NCBI RefSeq assembly: GCF_000340215.1
Contig: NW_006921533.1
Coordinates: 5,795,424-5,859,423, forward strand
Origin: Pseudocercospora fijiensis CIRAD86
Taxonomy: Eukaryota > Ascomycota > Dothideomycetes > Mycosphaerellales > Mycosphaerellaceae
DNA length: 64,000 nt
Reading direction: 5' to 3'
The notes beneath the pieces are model-generated. The model had not been told where the DNA came from. It saw only the letters and a program-made list of their open reading frames with translations, and did no database searches. Shown piece after piece: positions 1 to 10,643 of this stretch (position 1 is the first letter of the stretch; every line of letters begins with the position of its first letter). Position numbers and translations under genes: made by a program.

Positions 1-275
1 ATAATTTGCTAGAAACCCTTGCTACCGAAGCTATTGATCGCCTCGGTCGATTATGCACAAACGGCGAAGGCTCCTAATTCACTCGAGCATACTGGGAGTC
101 TCCAGACTGTTTCCGCAATACGACTCCTAGCGACCAAACTCCTTCGCGAAGTCAGTCAGGTAACGATGCAGGCTGTGGGAGGTGACTATAAAGTGCTGCT
201 TATCACGTACGATGCTTTAGGATCCAAACATTCACCTTCACCATCATTCCCACTGCAGTGTGATCACTTGCAGCC

Positions 276-1802
276 ATGCTCACGTCCCTCTTGTCTTTTG
301 CGGCCGTGGTCGTGACCACGGCGGCCTCTCCATTGGCGATCTCGCTACCTCCACCTTCTCCTCTGCACATCCATCAAACAAGAGCAACGGCTCCTGGTGC
401 CATTGCATGCAACAACCTCACAGCCTCGTTGGGAGCGGACAAGGTTCAAAAACCCACAAGCGTTGAATACCAGGCTTCGACATATGGATACTGGAATGCA
501 ATGCAAGCCAACTACAAGCCAACATGCGCCGTATATCCTACCTCTGCTGAAGATGTATCTACTGCTTTGCAAGCCATCAAGGCGGCAAAATCACGATTCG
601 CTATCAAGGCTGGTGGACATAATCCCAACACCTTTTTCTCATCTGTCGATCAAGGTGTCCTTATCGACCTCAACCAGATGACTATAAGGACCTACGATGC
701 ATCGAGCACGATTGGTACCTACCAGCCAGGTGGTACTTTCAACGATATCTACGACTACTTCCAGCAATACGGCCGAACTGTAGTTGGCGCCCGTCTTGGC
801 GGTGTTGGCACAGGCCTTGCACTTGGTGGTGGACTCAGCTTCCTCTCTTCACAGTACGGAATGGCGTGTGACAGTTTCCGCGAGCTGGAAATCGTCCTGC
901 CGAGTGGCGAAATCGTCACAGCATCTCCAACACAAAACAGCGACCTCTTCTTTGCCAGTCGAGGTGGTGGTGGTAACGCATACGGTGTCGTCACAAAGTA
1001 CACCATCCAGACCCGACCATCCGGCACATTCTACGCCGGCAATATCATCTACCTCTTCAATTCATCCGCAGTCCGCGAAGCCGTCCGCAACTTCATCCAA
1101 TACAACACCGACCCAAAAGCCGCCATCATCGCAACATACGAGAAAATCCCGACCCCAGGAGTCGGAGACCTAGCCCTCGACCAAGCCATCGTCCTGTTCC
1201 TCGTCTACGACGGTCCAGACGCAGGCGACGCCTTCGCAAACTTCACAAACATCCCCAACCTCCTCAACACTCTCGGCCAAAAAACCTACCCGGAAGCCGT
1301 CAACATGCCCATCCCCCTCGCCACAGAACTCACCCGAGGCAACAACATCTTCCGCGTCGCCGTCCACCGCATCAACGACACCGCCTTCGAGCAAGCCTTC
1401 GACGCCTGGTCCGAATGGTGCGAAGCAAACAAAGGCGTCTACACCCTCTCATCTCTAGACATTCAACCCATCCCGAAATCTTTAACCGACGCCTCGAACT
1501 CCCAAAATGGCGGAAACGCCATGCAAATGCCGGATGGGCCTTGGTTCTGGTTGAATTTCTTGATCTCGTCGTCATCGCTTCTCACTTCGGCGCAGTATGA
1601 TTCCGTGCAGGCGAGTTTTAGGGATATGGTGAATTCTGTCCCCAGTGCGAGTGGATTGCCTTTGTTCGTCAATGATGCGAATTATGATCAGAATCCTTTG
1701 AAGACGTTTAGTACTTATGCTACATTGCAGGCGGCTAAGAAGAAGTATGATCCGGAGAACTTTTTTGCAGAGTATACTGGTGGATGGAATTTCAATGCTT
1801 AG
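276..1802 (+). CDS. Secreted FAD-linked (BBE-like) oxidoreductase
   Basis: Uninterrupted 508-codon frame. Residues 1-20 form a signal peptide (hydrophobic LLSFAAVVVTTAA core, probable cleavage near A-S-P), so the protein is probably secreted. Residues about 82-260 are a PCMH-type FAD-binding domain: the segment FAIKAGGHNPN (108-118) holds the histidine, near residue 115, that carries covalent 8-alpha-FAD in this family. The glycine-rich stretch GGVGTGLALGGGLSF has no cysteine at the usual second attachment site, so single rather than double covalent FAD is inferred. The C-terminus carries the berberine-bridge-enzyme signature (YDPENFFAEYTGGWNF). Relatives oxidise sugars, alcohols or secondary metabolites with oxygen as acceptor; the substrate cannot be read from sequence. 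The ATG at 276 is used because it begins the signal peptide. No biosynthetic cluster partners are nearby. Codons in the middle third are strongly C-ending, the ends less so. Confidence 0.93.
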   Translation: MLTSLLSFAAVVVTTAASPLAISLPPPSPLHIHQTRATAPGAIACNNLTASLGADKVQKPTSVEYQASTYGYWNAMQANYKPTCAVYPTSAEDVSTALQAIKAAKSRFAIKAGGHNPNTFFSSVDQGVLIDLNQMTIRTYDASSTIGTYQPGGTFNDIYDYFQQYGRTVVGARLGGVGTGLALGGGLSFLSSQYGMACDSFRELEIVLPSGEIVTASPTQNSDLFFASRGGGGNAYGVVTKYTIQTRPSGTFYAGNIIYLFNSSAVREAVRNFIQYNTDPKAAIIATYEKIPTPGVGDLALDQAIVLFLVYDGPDAGDAFANFTNIPNLLNTLGQKTYPEAVNMPIPLATELTRGNNIFRVAVHRINDTAFEQAFDAWSEWCEANKGVYTLSSLDIQPIPKSLTDASNSQNGGNAMQMPDGPWFWLNFLISSSSLLTSAQYDSVQASFRDMVNSVPSASGLPLFVNDANYDQNPLKTFSTYATLQAAKKKYDPENFFAEYTGGWNFNA

Positions 1803-2319
1803 GATATATGTGTACATAAAGAGAGTATCATGCTTCCTGGTAATATGAAATGATAAGAGAGGCATATTGAAGGAGCATGTGAATCTCGTACTATGTGGCC
1901 AGCTGGGTAAGGGAAGGGCTAGGGTCTGGGCGGTGGTTGGATTTTACTTTGAGGGCTAGTCATCTGCTTCCGCTTCCTCAAAATCACAGCTTTTATCCTT
2001 AGGGCTGATGAACACAATAATCTTTCCCGCCTTTTTCGACCCCGTCTGAGTTCTGTTCATAGCTTTTGTGATTCTGCTGCTTCCCGAAGCCGCGCAAACT
2101 GCAACTTCTAAAGAGCTTTGGTAGAACAGTGCCTATTCTTTGACAGTCATGAATCTACCAAAACTCCGTGTCTGAAATGCAATTTGGCAGTCTCGCAGTC
2201 TTTGGTCGAGTGGTTAACCAATGCTTAAGCGCTAGTGCAAGCGCCATTGGATATGAATGCCTTGCTGCGTGGTTATAGCCGCGTGTCGAAAGGCATCATC
2301 CCCGAACGTACATCCTATC
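1803..2319. other. Intergenic, convergent 3' ends
   Basis: Lies between the convergent oxidoreductase and CCCH genes and presumably holds both 3' UTRs and poly(A) signals. It has normal base composition with no RIP signature. A weak tRNA-like fold at about 2191-2268 was examined and not accepted. Confidence 0.6.
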
Positions 2320-4063
2320 CTAGTCCATGTCCTCCGTACTTAACGTGGCACCTTCATCCCCGCTTTCACTTCCTTGCCGTGGTGATAGGCGACCCTCGTT
2401 AGTCTCGTTTTCGATGTCTGTCGGTCCTTGAATCGCCGGTAGGTACTCGGCAAGCTTCAAATCTAGATTATGGGCCATGGAGGGTAGCTTGCAATATGCC
2501 TTGCCTCCACGATACCTGCAGTCTATTTTCTGGCATATGTGCCCCAAGAAGCATGTCGATAGCCTGCAGGCGCCTTTTCTTGGACAGGGCAGACTGCGAG
2601 CAACGAATTTGAGGCAATTCCGCATGCCTTGATCGATGGGCCGGTGATCATAGATGCAATAATCGCCCTTTGTGCATTCGCCGGTGAGGTGAAAACTGTT
2701 GCATATCTTTCTTCTCAAAGTCCGAGCTTGGAAGGCAGCTCTCTCTTCTTTGGTTGCCAGTTCCAAGTACGGATCCAATCGATGTTGATCTTTGTTCACT
2801 GGTACCTTGTTGGGTGGTAGGTGCATCTCATTAGGGAGTTGGGTGAAGTCTGTCGTAGTTTGTGCAGACTCCGATGGGCGATTGCCGTTCATGAAGCCGT
2901 CATCTGACCTTGTCAAATTCATCATGTGGAATTTGTTGGGAGACGAAATCTGATCTGGTAAAGTATTACCATTACCTGCTTTAATGTGGAGGTTCTTGCA
3001 CGTATTGCCATAACGGCAGGAGCCCTTCTGATAAAATCCGCAAACCCTGCCATTGTCTGCTGATGGGCCACTGTTATGGTTGCCAAGCGGAGCGGGAGGT
3101 GGTGGAGATATCACGGTCTTTGTGAATGTGGGACCATCGGGAGTGAGTGGTGTCGCTCTGAAGAGATACGGAAAATGCTCAATCGGAAACCCGAGCTTGA
3201 TAAATTCGGGATGAATTCCGTTGCCTCGAACAAGAGTGATCCGATCTCTGTTGCTCATATAAGGTGTAAGCTCGGAGATGTAGCCAACATCATGGCAAGC
3301 TGCAAAGAAGATATGCTTGCATTGCGCATTGTCCACGAATTGTCTGAACATGGCTCGGATCTTGAAGTCGGCATTTTCCTTGAGCTCGCCAGCATCCACG
3401 AAGTCGAAGAGCTCATTTGATCGATTAAAATTGGCCACAAAGGGGGCAAGAGAGCGCTGCAGACGAGTGAGTAGATGTTCGCAGATGGATTCAATGGAAC
3501 GATGAGCTCTTGAGAATCACTCCTTCTGGAGACTGCTCGATGGAGCCAGGTCACGTCCGTGATTCTCAGATGAAGGCGTTGGCAGCAAAGAAGGTAGGCT
3601 ATGTGCACAGGAATTTCAAATCACTCACCTTGTCCGCTCCAGCGAGCTTCGATTTCGACAAGGCTTTTGACAATCCGGCCAGGTTGGCGTAGACTCGGAC
3701 CATCAGCTTGCAGTGATCAAGAGCAAGACTCCGGAGATGTTTTCGAATCGCATCGTTCAAGATTTGCGCTGCTCGAGTGCCGCCGTCAGCTCCATTGCTG
3801 ACCAGGTCGTCGTCAAAGAGCACGCCATCGCCGTCGATAAGAAAAAGCACGAACGGATTCCTCTCCTGGCCCTTGGCGAGTTGCTTGTACTTTTCTCGGG
3901 ACTCTCGCTCTTCTTCATAGTCGCTCCTCAACCGCTTGTAGTCTTCCATTAGCTGGCCATATCTTTGAAGAATTTCCACTTGGCTTTTGAGGTGAGCTTC
4001 ACTCTCCGCCTGGAAAGACCGAAGCTGCACGGCGGCCTCGTCTAGTTGAAGTTCGCTGAGCAT
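2320..4063 (-). CDS. Tandem CCCH zinc-finger protein with NYN/PIN-like domain (DUF7923-type)
   Basis: Two exons, complement(join(2320..3456,3629..4063)), give 523 aa. The intron, 3457-3628, has donor GTGAGT and acceptor CTGCAG and is in phase 0. The frame upstream of codon GTG (3438) continues into exon 2, so a start there would be wrong. Residues about 1-65 are a coiled coil rich in Glu, Arg and Lys. Residues about 70-245 form a fold with FVLFLIDGDGVLFDDDLV, VYANLAGLSKAL and HIFFAACHDVGYISEL, the arrangement of fungal NYN/PIN-like domains. C-terminal zinc fingers follow: C-x7-C-x5-C-x3-H at about 284-302, C-x8-C-x5-C-x3-H at about 397-416, and a third Cys/His-rich segment at about 426-451 and just beyond. 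The acidic C-terminus is probably disordered. RNA binding is inferred from the fingers; catalytic activity is unproven. The gene is divergent from spc19 with a 404 bp shared upstream region. Confidence 0.9.
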
Positions 4064-4467
4064 TTCGAAAGCTGCTCAAATAGAGGTGCAAGTCCGATGA
4101 ATTGAAGCAGATCGAGCAGGTCAACCAGGCGACGCTCCTTTTCCAAAACCGTGAATGGTGTGCAGGTGCCTAAGACAGACCACCCATTGGCGCAAGACAG
4201 CGCACGCTGTAGCTACGACACGCAGGTATAGGCGTAGAGCGCTTTGAAGTCGGAACGCCTAGCAGATGTCGGTGTTTGAATGGTCGTGTGTTTGTTGTTG
4301 AAATTGAAAGCAGGGGACAGCACAGCTCAAAGAGAGCTTGAAGCTTCTCGGGCCGACCGGCCGTCTGCCGCAGGAACAGAAGCCGAAATGAAGTCGCGAC
4401 GCGTCTTCGTTTCGATTCATTTCACTTCACTCACTTCGTTGAAGCATGTGACAGCGCGTTCCAACCT
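4064..4467. promoter_or_regulatory. Shared divergent promoter region
   Basis: This gap separates the starts of the CCCH gene (minus) and spc19 (plus), so it must hold both promoters and 5' leaders. I see no clear TATA box, and no open frame here is supported. Confidence 0.5.
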
Positions 4468-5042
4468 ATGGCGATGGACGCAAGCACGCAAAGCACCCTT
4501 CAGGGCTGTGTGAGCTCGTTGCGATCGAGCATGCAACTTCTGGAATCCAGCATCAACATTCTCGATTCTGGAGTCAACGACTATCCTAGGCTCGCAAAGG
4601 TGATACAGACGACAAGAGTACGAAAGCTGGAGTGATCGTCATTGATGTCTCTAGCGAGAGAGCTGACAATGAGACGCAGCATTTCGAGCTGGTCTCCGAG
4701 CACGACCTGACCACCGCGCAAGCCACACTGCTCTCAGAGATCCAGCCCGAAGTATCGAATCTGCTCTCACGCGTGGAGACCTACCTGGACAAGCTTGAAA
4801 GACGGGAGAAGTCACTCATGGCGAAGGCTGAGCTTCAAGAAGGACGGCTCGCGCGACCGTCACGGTCAAGATCGAAGAGCCCGGCGCGGAAGCCTGGTGC
4901 AGGTGGCATCAACAATCTAGATGAGATGAAGCTTCAGCAACTGCGGCAGAAGAAGGAGCGACTGAGCTATGCTGTTGGTCGACTGGAGCTTCAAGCCAGC
5001 CAGAGGCAGCGGCAGCTGAGGAAGAGCATGGCTGCGCAATAA
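4468..5042 (+). CDS. spc19: DASH/Dam1 complex subunit Spc19
   Basis: Exons join(4468..4617,4680..5042) encode 170 aa. The 62 nt intron (GTACGA...CGCAG, phase 0) joins VIQTTR to HFELVSEHDL. The N-terminus reads STLQGCVSSLRSSMQLLESS and is followed by DSGVNDYPRLAKV, the conserved opening of Spc19. The middle segment LLSEIQPEVSNLLSRVETYL and the KLERREKSLMAKAELQEGRL helix are equally typical. The SRSRSKSPARKP stretch is basic and likely disordered, and the C-terminal heptads form a coiled coil. Spc19 belongs to the ten-subunit DASH ring that couples kinetochores to spindle microtubules. A start at 4474 (second ATG, two codons on) is possible. A start at 4632 would be inside the intron and would lose the N-terminal third. 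Confidence 0.95.
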
Positions 5043-5678
5043 AGTATGGCTCGCGCACTCTTGGCGTTGAGGTTTGAGGTTTACGATACCCGGAGGCATT
5101 GATGCCCCTAGAAACCTGTTTGATTACTTCTGCAAGCTATTTGAACTTGGTGATGCCATGAAAAGTTTGCACTGTTCGCGACGGGCGCGATGCAAGCCAT
5201 CATCTGCGTTCACACGATCTGAAAGGGTTTGCAGACCCACAGCCGTGAAGGCTTACGGTTCACTCCATCTATGAAAGACCAAGATCTAGCTACTCTCGAC
5301 CTTGGTAGTCTGTCCTCGCTAAAGAGCGCCGCAGAGGATGTCTATGCAACATGCCATATTTCGGGCCCGAATCTCACAACTGCCCAGAAGCTTTGCAGTA
5401 ACACGACGTCTCGCTCGCTGATGAAGCGAGGATCTGAATCATATGTAAACAGGCCTAGCTCGAGCTACTGGGGCATGATAGCGGACAGAGCCGAGTGTAC
5501 ACTGCTCAAAATCTACATATACACATATCTTGGACTGGAACCAAGAGTCGTCTGATATATGAACTCTCATCTACAATGCAGATGCTCATCTATCCATCGA
5601 AAACGCCATGCTGGAGTTCTACGCCCATGCTGGGATACAAGTTAGCAGTGTCATGACAACTCTGAATTGGAAATGAAC
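5043..5678. other. Intergenic, convergent 3' ends
   Basis: 636 bp between the convergent spc19 and UbiB-kinase genes, with normal composition. The open stretches are short and show no family features, so I see only 3' untranslated sequence here. Confidence 0.5.
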
Positions 5679-7727
5679 TCACCCTTCAGCCATCTTCTTC
5701 ATGCTCTCTTCAATATCATCATCCATGCCCTTGCCAATACCAAGAACTTGTTTCAGCTTGGCATAATAGAACCAAATATCTGTGCCAAAAAGTACAAATC
5801 GGAAGAGTAAATGCCGACCATACTCCTTCCATCTCTGCCCAACTGTAGCATCTCTATCCTCAGATAATGCTCTTGACGCCCAGTATCCAGTGATTTTGAC
5901 TCGATTGACGGGCGAGCCGAGGAATTGGTTGTTGCCTTGCACAATCCGCAAGTTCCTGCCGATGAAGATGAGTTCTTGAGGGAACTTGTCCTGGTTGGCC
6001 AGAATGTCACGAATGCCTTTCCGCATGTGCTGTTGCATCTCGAATTGCCGTTCTCGTTGCTCCTTTTTGGACAAATTGCGAAGCTCGTTCATGACTTTGT
6101 TGTCGCCACCTTCGTATGGTCTCATCAATGTTGCTGAGGCAAAAATGTCAGGTGCATTGATACCCCACTCGTCTTTGGTGATTCTTGCTATCGTTGCATT
6201 GTCAAAGGTCATCAGACTTCGCCAAAACAGTGCATACTCTTTTCTGAACTTGGGTGACATTTTGATGTAAAGCCCGTGATCGATGAGGACCAGCTCGGGC
6301 TTGCCGTTTGGCAGACGGCGGACGAATATGTTTCCTGGATGTGGGTCGCAGTGGACTAGGCCCCAGAGAAACATTTGTGCGCTGAAGAGGTCGACCATGG
6401 TTTGCATCACAGGCTTCAGTGAGAGCCCAAGGCCGCCTTTCCCAGATGGTCCTCGCCACTCATCCCGCTTTGGCTTGAGGATCTCAGCGTTGGGGTTGTT
6501 CGATGGCACAGAGGACTTGATGTTGTTGGTGACAGTTCCAAGAGGCGTGTTGCCAGCGCCTGGAGAGCCCTTTCTCCAGCCGCCATACCAGGTGTTCTCG
6601 ATTCCTTCCTTGTCCCACAACCGAGTACCTTCTATCCATTCTGCTGTCATGACACGTTTGCCACTAAGCTCCGGATAGACGTCGGGGATGTATACGCGAT
6701 TTCGCAGCCGAGGCTCTCCTTGAATGAGTTTCCGCATTTGACGTCCATTATCGGCCTCCAGGCGGAAATCGCACTCGGCGAGCAGCCGATCGCAGACATA
6801 GGGCACCAAATGGTAGAGGGGTAGATCGAACCAGTATGAATAGATCCTTGACACCACGCGGAACGCCCATAGATCCCATCCAATCTGACTGGCAATCTCG
6901 CGCTTCTGGACCTTTATAGCTACTTCTCGCCCATCTCCAAGTCGTGCCCAATGTACTTGAGCAACACTTGCGCTGGCTCTTGCTGTCCGCTCCATGACGC
7001 CTTTACTTGCATCTCCATCGAAGCTGACACCGAAGACATCTTCAACACTTTTACCACCAAAGTCTTCTTTGATGACCTGTTCAACGTCTTTCCAGTCGTT
7101 CTGCGGCGCATCGTCGAACATTCGAGCGAACATCTTCTGGAACTCGGGCGGAAGAATAGCACTCTGCATGGCAATGGCTTGACCAATTTTCAGATATAGG
7201 CCTCCATTATTGCGCAGCAGATCAAAGACACGCTGTGCACTTCGGTGATGTAGATCTGCCACACTGTCTCCATACCATGGATCCGGTCTGAAGTTGAATT
7301 TATAGTCGAGTGCTACCACTAGGCCGTTGTAGAAAGTTCGCGCCGAACGTGTAAGGCATGAATGGTAGAACTGGGTGTCGATAACGTAGGCAATCCCAAG
7401 CACCACAGCGGTGCGTATGAGCCTTCGAAGCCATTTTCGGGTGCGGCGGTATTGTTTCGCTTGAGATGGCTTCCCGAGATCCGCCGGAGAAGGTGGCCTT
7501 GCCTGAGAGAACCGACTCTGGTATCGTCGGATTGAGAGAAATACTGTATTATTGGGCGGCCTCGTAAAGGTGGTGGTGTTCCTGGCAGTGGTATATGCTC
7601 GCGTGCCATTGCTCCGAGTGGTCAGGGCAGATGGTGGAGTGCCGGCGAGGCCTGCTGCGAAAGCAGATTGAGATCTGAGCGTTGTGTTTGCGCATCGCCA
7701 ACATGATGGCGAGACGTTGCGAAGCAT
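5679..7727 (-). CDS. Mitochondrial UbiB/ABC1 atypical kinase-like protein (ADCK1/Mcp2-like)
   Basis: Single 682-codon frame. The first 70 residues are rich in Arg, Ser and Thr and poor in acidic residues, as in a mitochondrial presequence. A hydrophobic segment at about 104-117 may be an inner-membrane anchor. UbiB motifs occur in order: KxGQ (LKIGQAIAMQSAILPPEF, from about 179), the loop ASASVAQVH (251-259), the ATP-binding lysine in VAIKVQ (about 272), the catalytic loop HCDPHPGN (459-466) and the metal-binding LIDHG (481-485). All key residues are present, so the fold should bind nucleotide. Family members act in coenzyme Q or lipid homeostasis in mitochondria; the N-terminal region around YHSCLTRSARTFYNGL fits the ADCK1/Mcp2 (Cqd2) branch better than Coq8. 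The Gly/Ser/Pro-rich insert at about 385-435 is an unusual loop. The stop lies in GGGTGAGTT, which also resembles a splice donor, so a further small C-terminal exon cannot be excluded. Confidence 0.9.
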   Translation of the reverse strand: MLRNVSPSCWRCANTTLRSQSAFAAGLAGTPPSALTTRSNGTRAYTTARNTTTFTRPPNNTVFLSIRRYQSRFSQARPPSPADLGKPSQAKQYRRTRKWLRRLIRTAVVLGIAYVIDTQFYHSCLTRSARTFYNGLVVALDYKFNFRPDPWYGDSVADLHHRSAQRVFDLLRNNGGLYLKIGQAIAMQSAILPPEFQKMFARMFDDAPQNDWKDVEQVIKEDFGGKSVEDVFGVSFDGDASKGVMERTARASASVAQVHWARLGDGREVAIKVQKREIASQIGWDLWAFRVVSRIYSYWFDLPLYHLVPYVCDRLLAECDFRLEADNGRQMRKLIQGEPRLRNRVYIPDVYPELSGKRVMTAEWIEGTRLWDKEGIENTWYGGWRKGSPGAGNTPLGTVTNNIKSSVPSNNPNAEILKPKRDEWRGPSGKGGLGLSLKPVMQTMVDLFSAQMFLWGLVHCDPHPGNIFVRRLPNGKPELVLIDHGLYIKMSPKFRKEYALFWRSLMTFDNATIARITKDEWGINAPDIFASATLMRPYEGGDNKVMNELRNLSKKEQRERQFEMQQHMRKGIRDILANQDKFPQELIFIGRNLRIVQGNNQFLGSPVNRVKITGYWASRALSEDRDATVGQRWKEYGRHLLFRFVLFGTDIWFYYAKLKQVLGIGKGMDDDIEESMKKMAEG

Positions 7728-7781
7728 CTGTCACCGCCTAGATACGCTGTCGACTGCGCACAGGACAATGAAAGGTACTCT

Positions 7782-7800
7782 TCATCATCATCATCATCAT
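7782..7800 (+). repeat. TCA trinucleotide microsatellite
   Basis: Six uninterrupted TCA copies lie 55 bp upstream of the UbiB-kinase start codon, in its 5' leader or promoter. Copy number is likely to vary between strains. Confidence 0.9.
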
Positions 7801-8639
7801 GGTGGATGGATGACGCTGTCGGCCGCCTTCACAGCGGGCCGATGCGAGGAGCTAGGAGGGATCTTGGTCCAGATCGACTCCAGCTTGAACTACACCTCTT
7901 CATCTGCTCCTTCACCTTCATTCTTCGTGCTCCGCGTACAAGCAAAGCCGATCATCAACACTGAGATGGGCTGGGCCTTCACCTCACGAAATCATTAAGG
8001 ACAGCTCCACTTCGGCAAAAGCTAGTTGGCAATTCCCTCTTTGCTATTTGGCAATTCTCAACCTATAAATGGCAAAGCGCTAGTGCCCGGCTCTTAGCGT
8101 TCTTGTTACTATAAATAGCTAGAAATAGCACTTTGCTAAGGGATGCGGCGCGTCGCGTCTTTTCTACTACAAACCTTATCTTATATCGATAGAATTTTAA
8201 TAGTATAGACTAAACTAAGGTATTATTATCGTTACTATATCTTTCTTAGTATTGCAGAGCGAGGCTCTAGTACCCTTAGCTTCTTAGGCTCTTTACAAGT
8301 CGTCTATTCTATCGTAAGAACTATATTTCGGTAGTAGTACTAAAGACCGCTAAGCGGACGATTTCTTCTAAGATATTAAGTCAGTTAAAGGGTAGGGAGT
8401 AATAGATAGAAGCCCTATTACTAATAGTAGAATTAGAGATAAAGAGTCGGTCGAATTAGATAGTTTAAATAATAAGGAACGGCGTAAATACGAGCTCGAG
8501 AAGGAGGTAGAAGAGGAAGACTAGAGTATAGAAGAATAGCTACCTATAGAGCTAACTAGTAAAAATGTTGCTACTAAGGTAGATAGACAAGCTAGAGGTA
8601 ATACTAATACTAAAGGCGAGACTAATAGTAATAAGGAAA

Positions 8640-10261
8640 CTATTTAACTATTATTAGTACCTCCGAGGGATACTTATCGCTCTATAGATGCTACCCTCTT
8701 AGCAGTTTAAGACTACGCAATAAGAGCCGGTTATTATTAGGCTATTAAGTCCGGAAACAGGTCGAGGGCGAAGATCTATTAAAATACTAAGGTATAGGTA
8801 TCTCGGTAGCTTCTTTATAACTAGGGCGGTACGCTATCTAATAAGGTAAAGACAAAGCGTCTAAACGCGGTCTCTACGCGTAAGAAGTGTCTAGCATTAC
8901 TTACGTTAAGTGCGTATAATCCGAAGAATCTAGAGGGTCGTTAGTAGGTTAGAAAGATAAGCGGCTAATATAACTATTAACCTAAGCTGCCTAAGTACTT
9001 CGCTATATATAGACGACGCTAGCGTAACGAGAAGATTAAGAAGATAATTGTCGACGATCTAAACGCTAATGCCGCCGTATATACGACACTATATAGGTTA
9101 ATAGACATAAAAGAATGTAAGTATTAAGGCAGTCGCATTTCTTAAATATACTCGGCCGAGATTCGGCCTAAGCCTAATTTCCTCCTAAATTATACTCTTC
9201 CTTACTCTCTCTATAAACAATATACTAACAACTATATTCTATAGGCATATAGCTAGCTAAAGATATCGCTAATGTTCGAGCCTATATACGGAAGGCAGCG
9301 TAAGGCGATCTAACCGCTTCTAAAGCGCTTTTTAAGCTGCTAGGCTAACTAGGTTTCTACTAGAAGAAGGAGGTAGATTTAGCCGGTAAACTCGACAAAC
9401 TCCTCGTTCTTAACCCTTAAATAGCCGAGTTATATAAGGACTATCCGGACTATCTTATTATCGATAATATATATAAGACGAATAAGTATAACCGACCGCT
9501 TTTAAACATCGTTACTAGTATAGGAGCTAGAGATACAATTCTACTAGGATACTATATTATAGGCAACGAGGATAAAGCCGCGTTTACGTAGTTTGCTAAG
9601 GCCTTTAAAGAGCTGTCTACCGACTATAATCTACCTCCGCTAGGCCTATAGGTTACCGATCGAGACCGTAGTTATATAAACGCCTTAGACAAGGTATACC
9701 CTCGCATACTAGCTCTTATCTGCGCCTAGTACGTATTTAAGAACATATAGGCGCAGGCTCGGAAGCTAATGCCTTAGAAGCAGGTTATTAATAAAGAGAC
9801 AGGCAAATCTAAGTAGTAAGACGACCCCGAATGTGCTATATTCGTAGACAACTTCCGTGCCTATGTCTATACTAAGACAGAAGAAGAATTTAATACTAAG
9901 GACTAGTAGATAGCAAACTACGAGAACCCTTACTATATAACCCTTCGAGCCTATATTCTACGTAAATACTAGAGCTATAAGTACAAGCTAGTGCACTGCT
10001 TCTAGTAGAAGAAGTTCCCCTTCTACGGGCAATTAGTTACTTCGAGAGCTAAAGGTGCTTACTTAATAATAAAGAAGTAGCTTGCTAGTAGGCGCTATAA
10101 CATTCTTACCCTATTCCTTAAGCTAAAGCTATAGTAGGCTCTTCGCTATAGAGAGATAACTATACGTACTAGTCGTAAGCGGATCTAGGTACCTAGCAGT
10201 CTACGCCGACCTAAGTTTGCTAAAGCTAACCTAAAGATCTACTATAAGGCTCTATTTAAGG
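8640..10261 (+). pseudogene. MULE transposase remnant
   Basis: Read in one frame with TAG/TAA taken as old Trp/Gln codons, this is a continuous transposase. An N-terminal stretch of Trp, Arg and Lys followed by a degraded His-Asn-His patch (about 8935-9000) resembles a FAR1/WRKY-GCM1-type DNA-binding domain. The segment around 9425-9745 gives DYLIIDNIYKTNKY, ILLGYYIIGNEDKAAF and VTDRDRSYINALDKV, where Asp, Asp and a downstream Glu are expected as the DDE residues. The order matches MULE transposases (PF10551 type), known from family knowledge rather than a search. The many in-frame stops make it non-functional. The frame appears free of indels, so decay was almost entirely by point mutation. 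Confidence 0.82.
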
Positions 10262-10269
10262 GCCTTAAC

Positions 10270-10643
10270 NNNNNNNNNNNNNNNNNNNNNNNNNNNNNNN
10301 NNNNNNNNNNNNNNNNNNNNNNNNNNNNNNNNNNNNNNNNNNNNNNNNNNNNNNNNNNNNNNNNNNNNNNNNNNNNNNNNNNNNNNNNNNNNNNNNNNNN
10401 NNNNNNNNNNNNNNNNNNNNNNNNNNNNNNNNNNNNNNNNNNNNNNNNNNNNNNNNNNNNNNNNNNNNNNNNNNNNNNNNNNNNNNNNNNNNNNNNNNNN
10501 NNNNNNNNNNNNNNNNNNNNNNNNNNNNNNNNNNNNNNNNNNNNNNNNNNNNNNNNNNNNNNNNNNNNNNNNNNNNNNNNNNNNNNNNNNNNNNNNNNNN
10601 NNNNNNNNNNNNNNNNNNNNNNNNNNNNNNNNNNNNNNNNNNN
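10270..10643. other. Assembly gap (374 N)
   Basis: A run of N inside the MULE element. Any frame read through it is meaningless. Confidence 1.

Noticed and set aside
2191..2268. tRNA-like sequence: A-box-like TGGTCGAGTGGTTAA, acceptor-like pairing CGCAG with CTGCG, and an internal GCGCT/AGCGC hairpin
   Set aside because: The T-arm lacks a GTTCGAATC-type B box and the anticodon arm cannot be folded normally. At best it is a degenerate tRNA-derived fragment.
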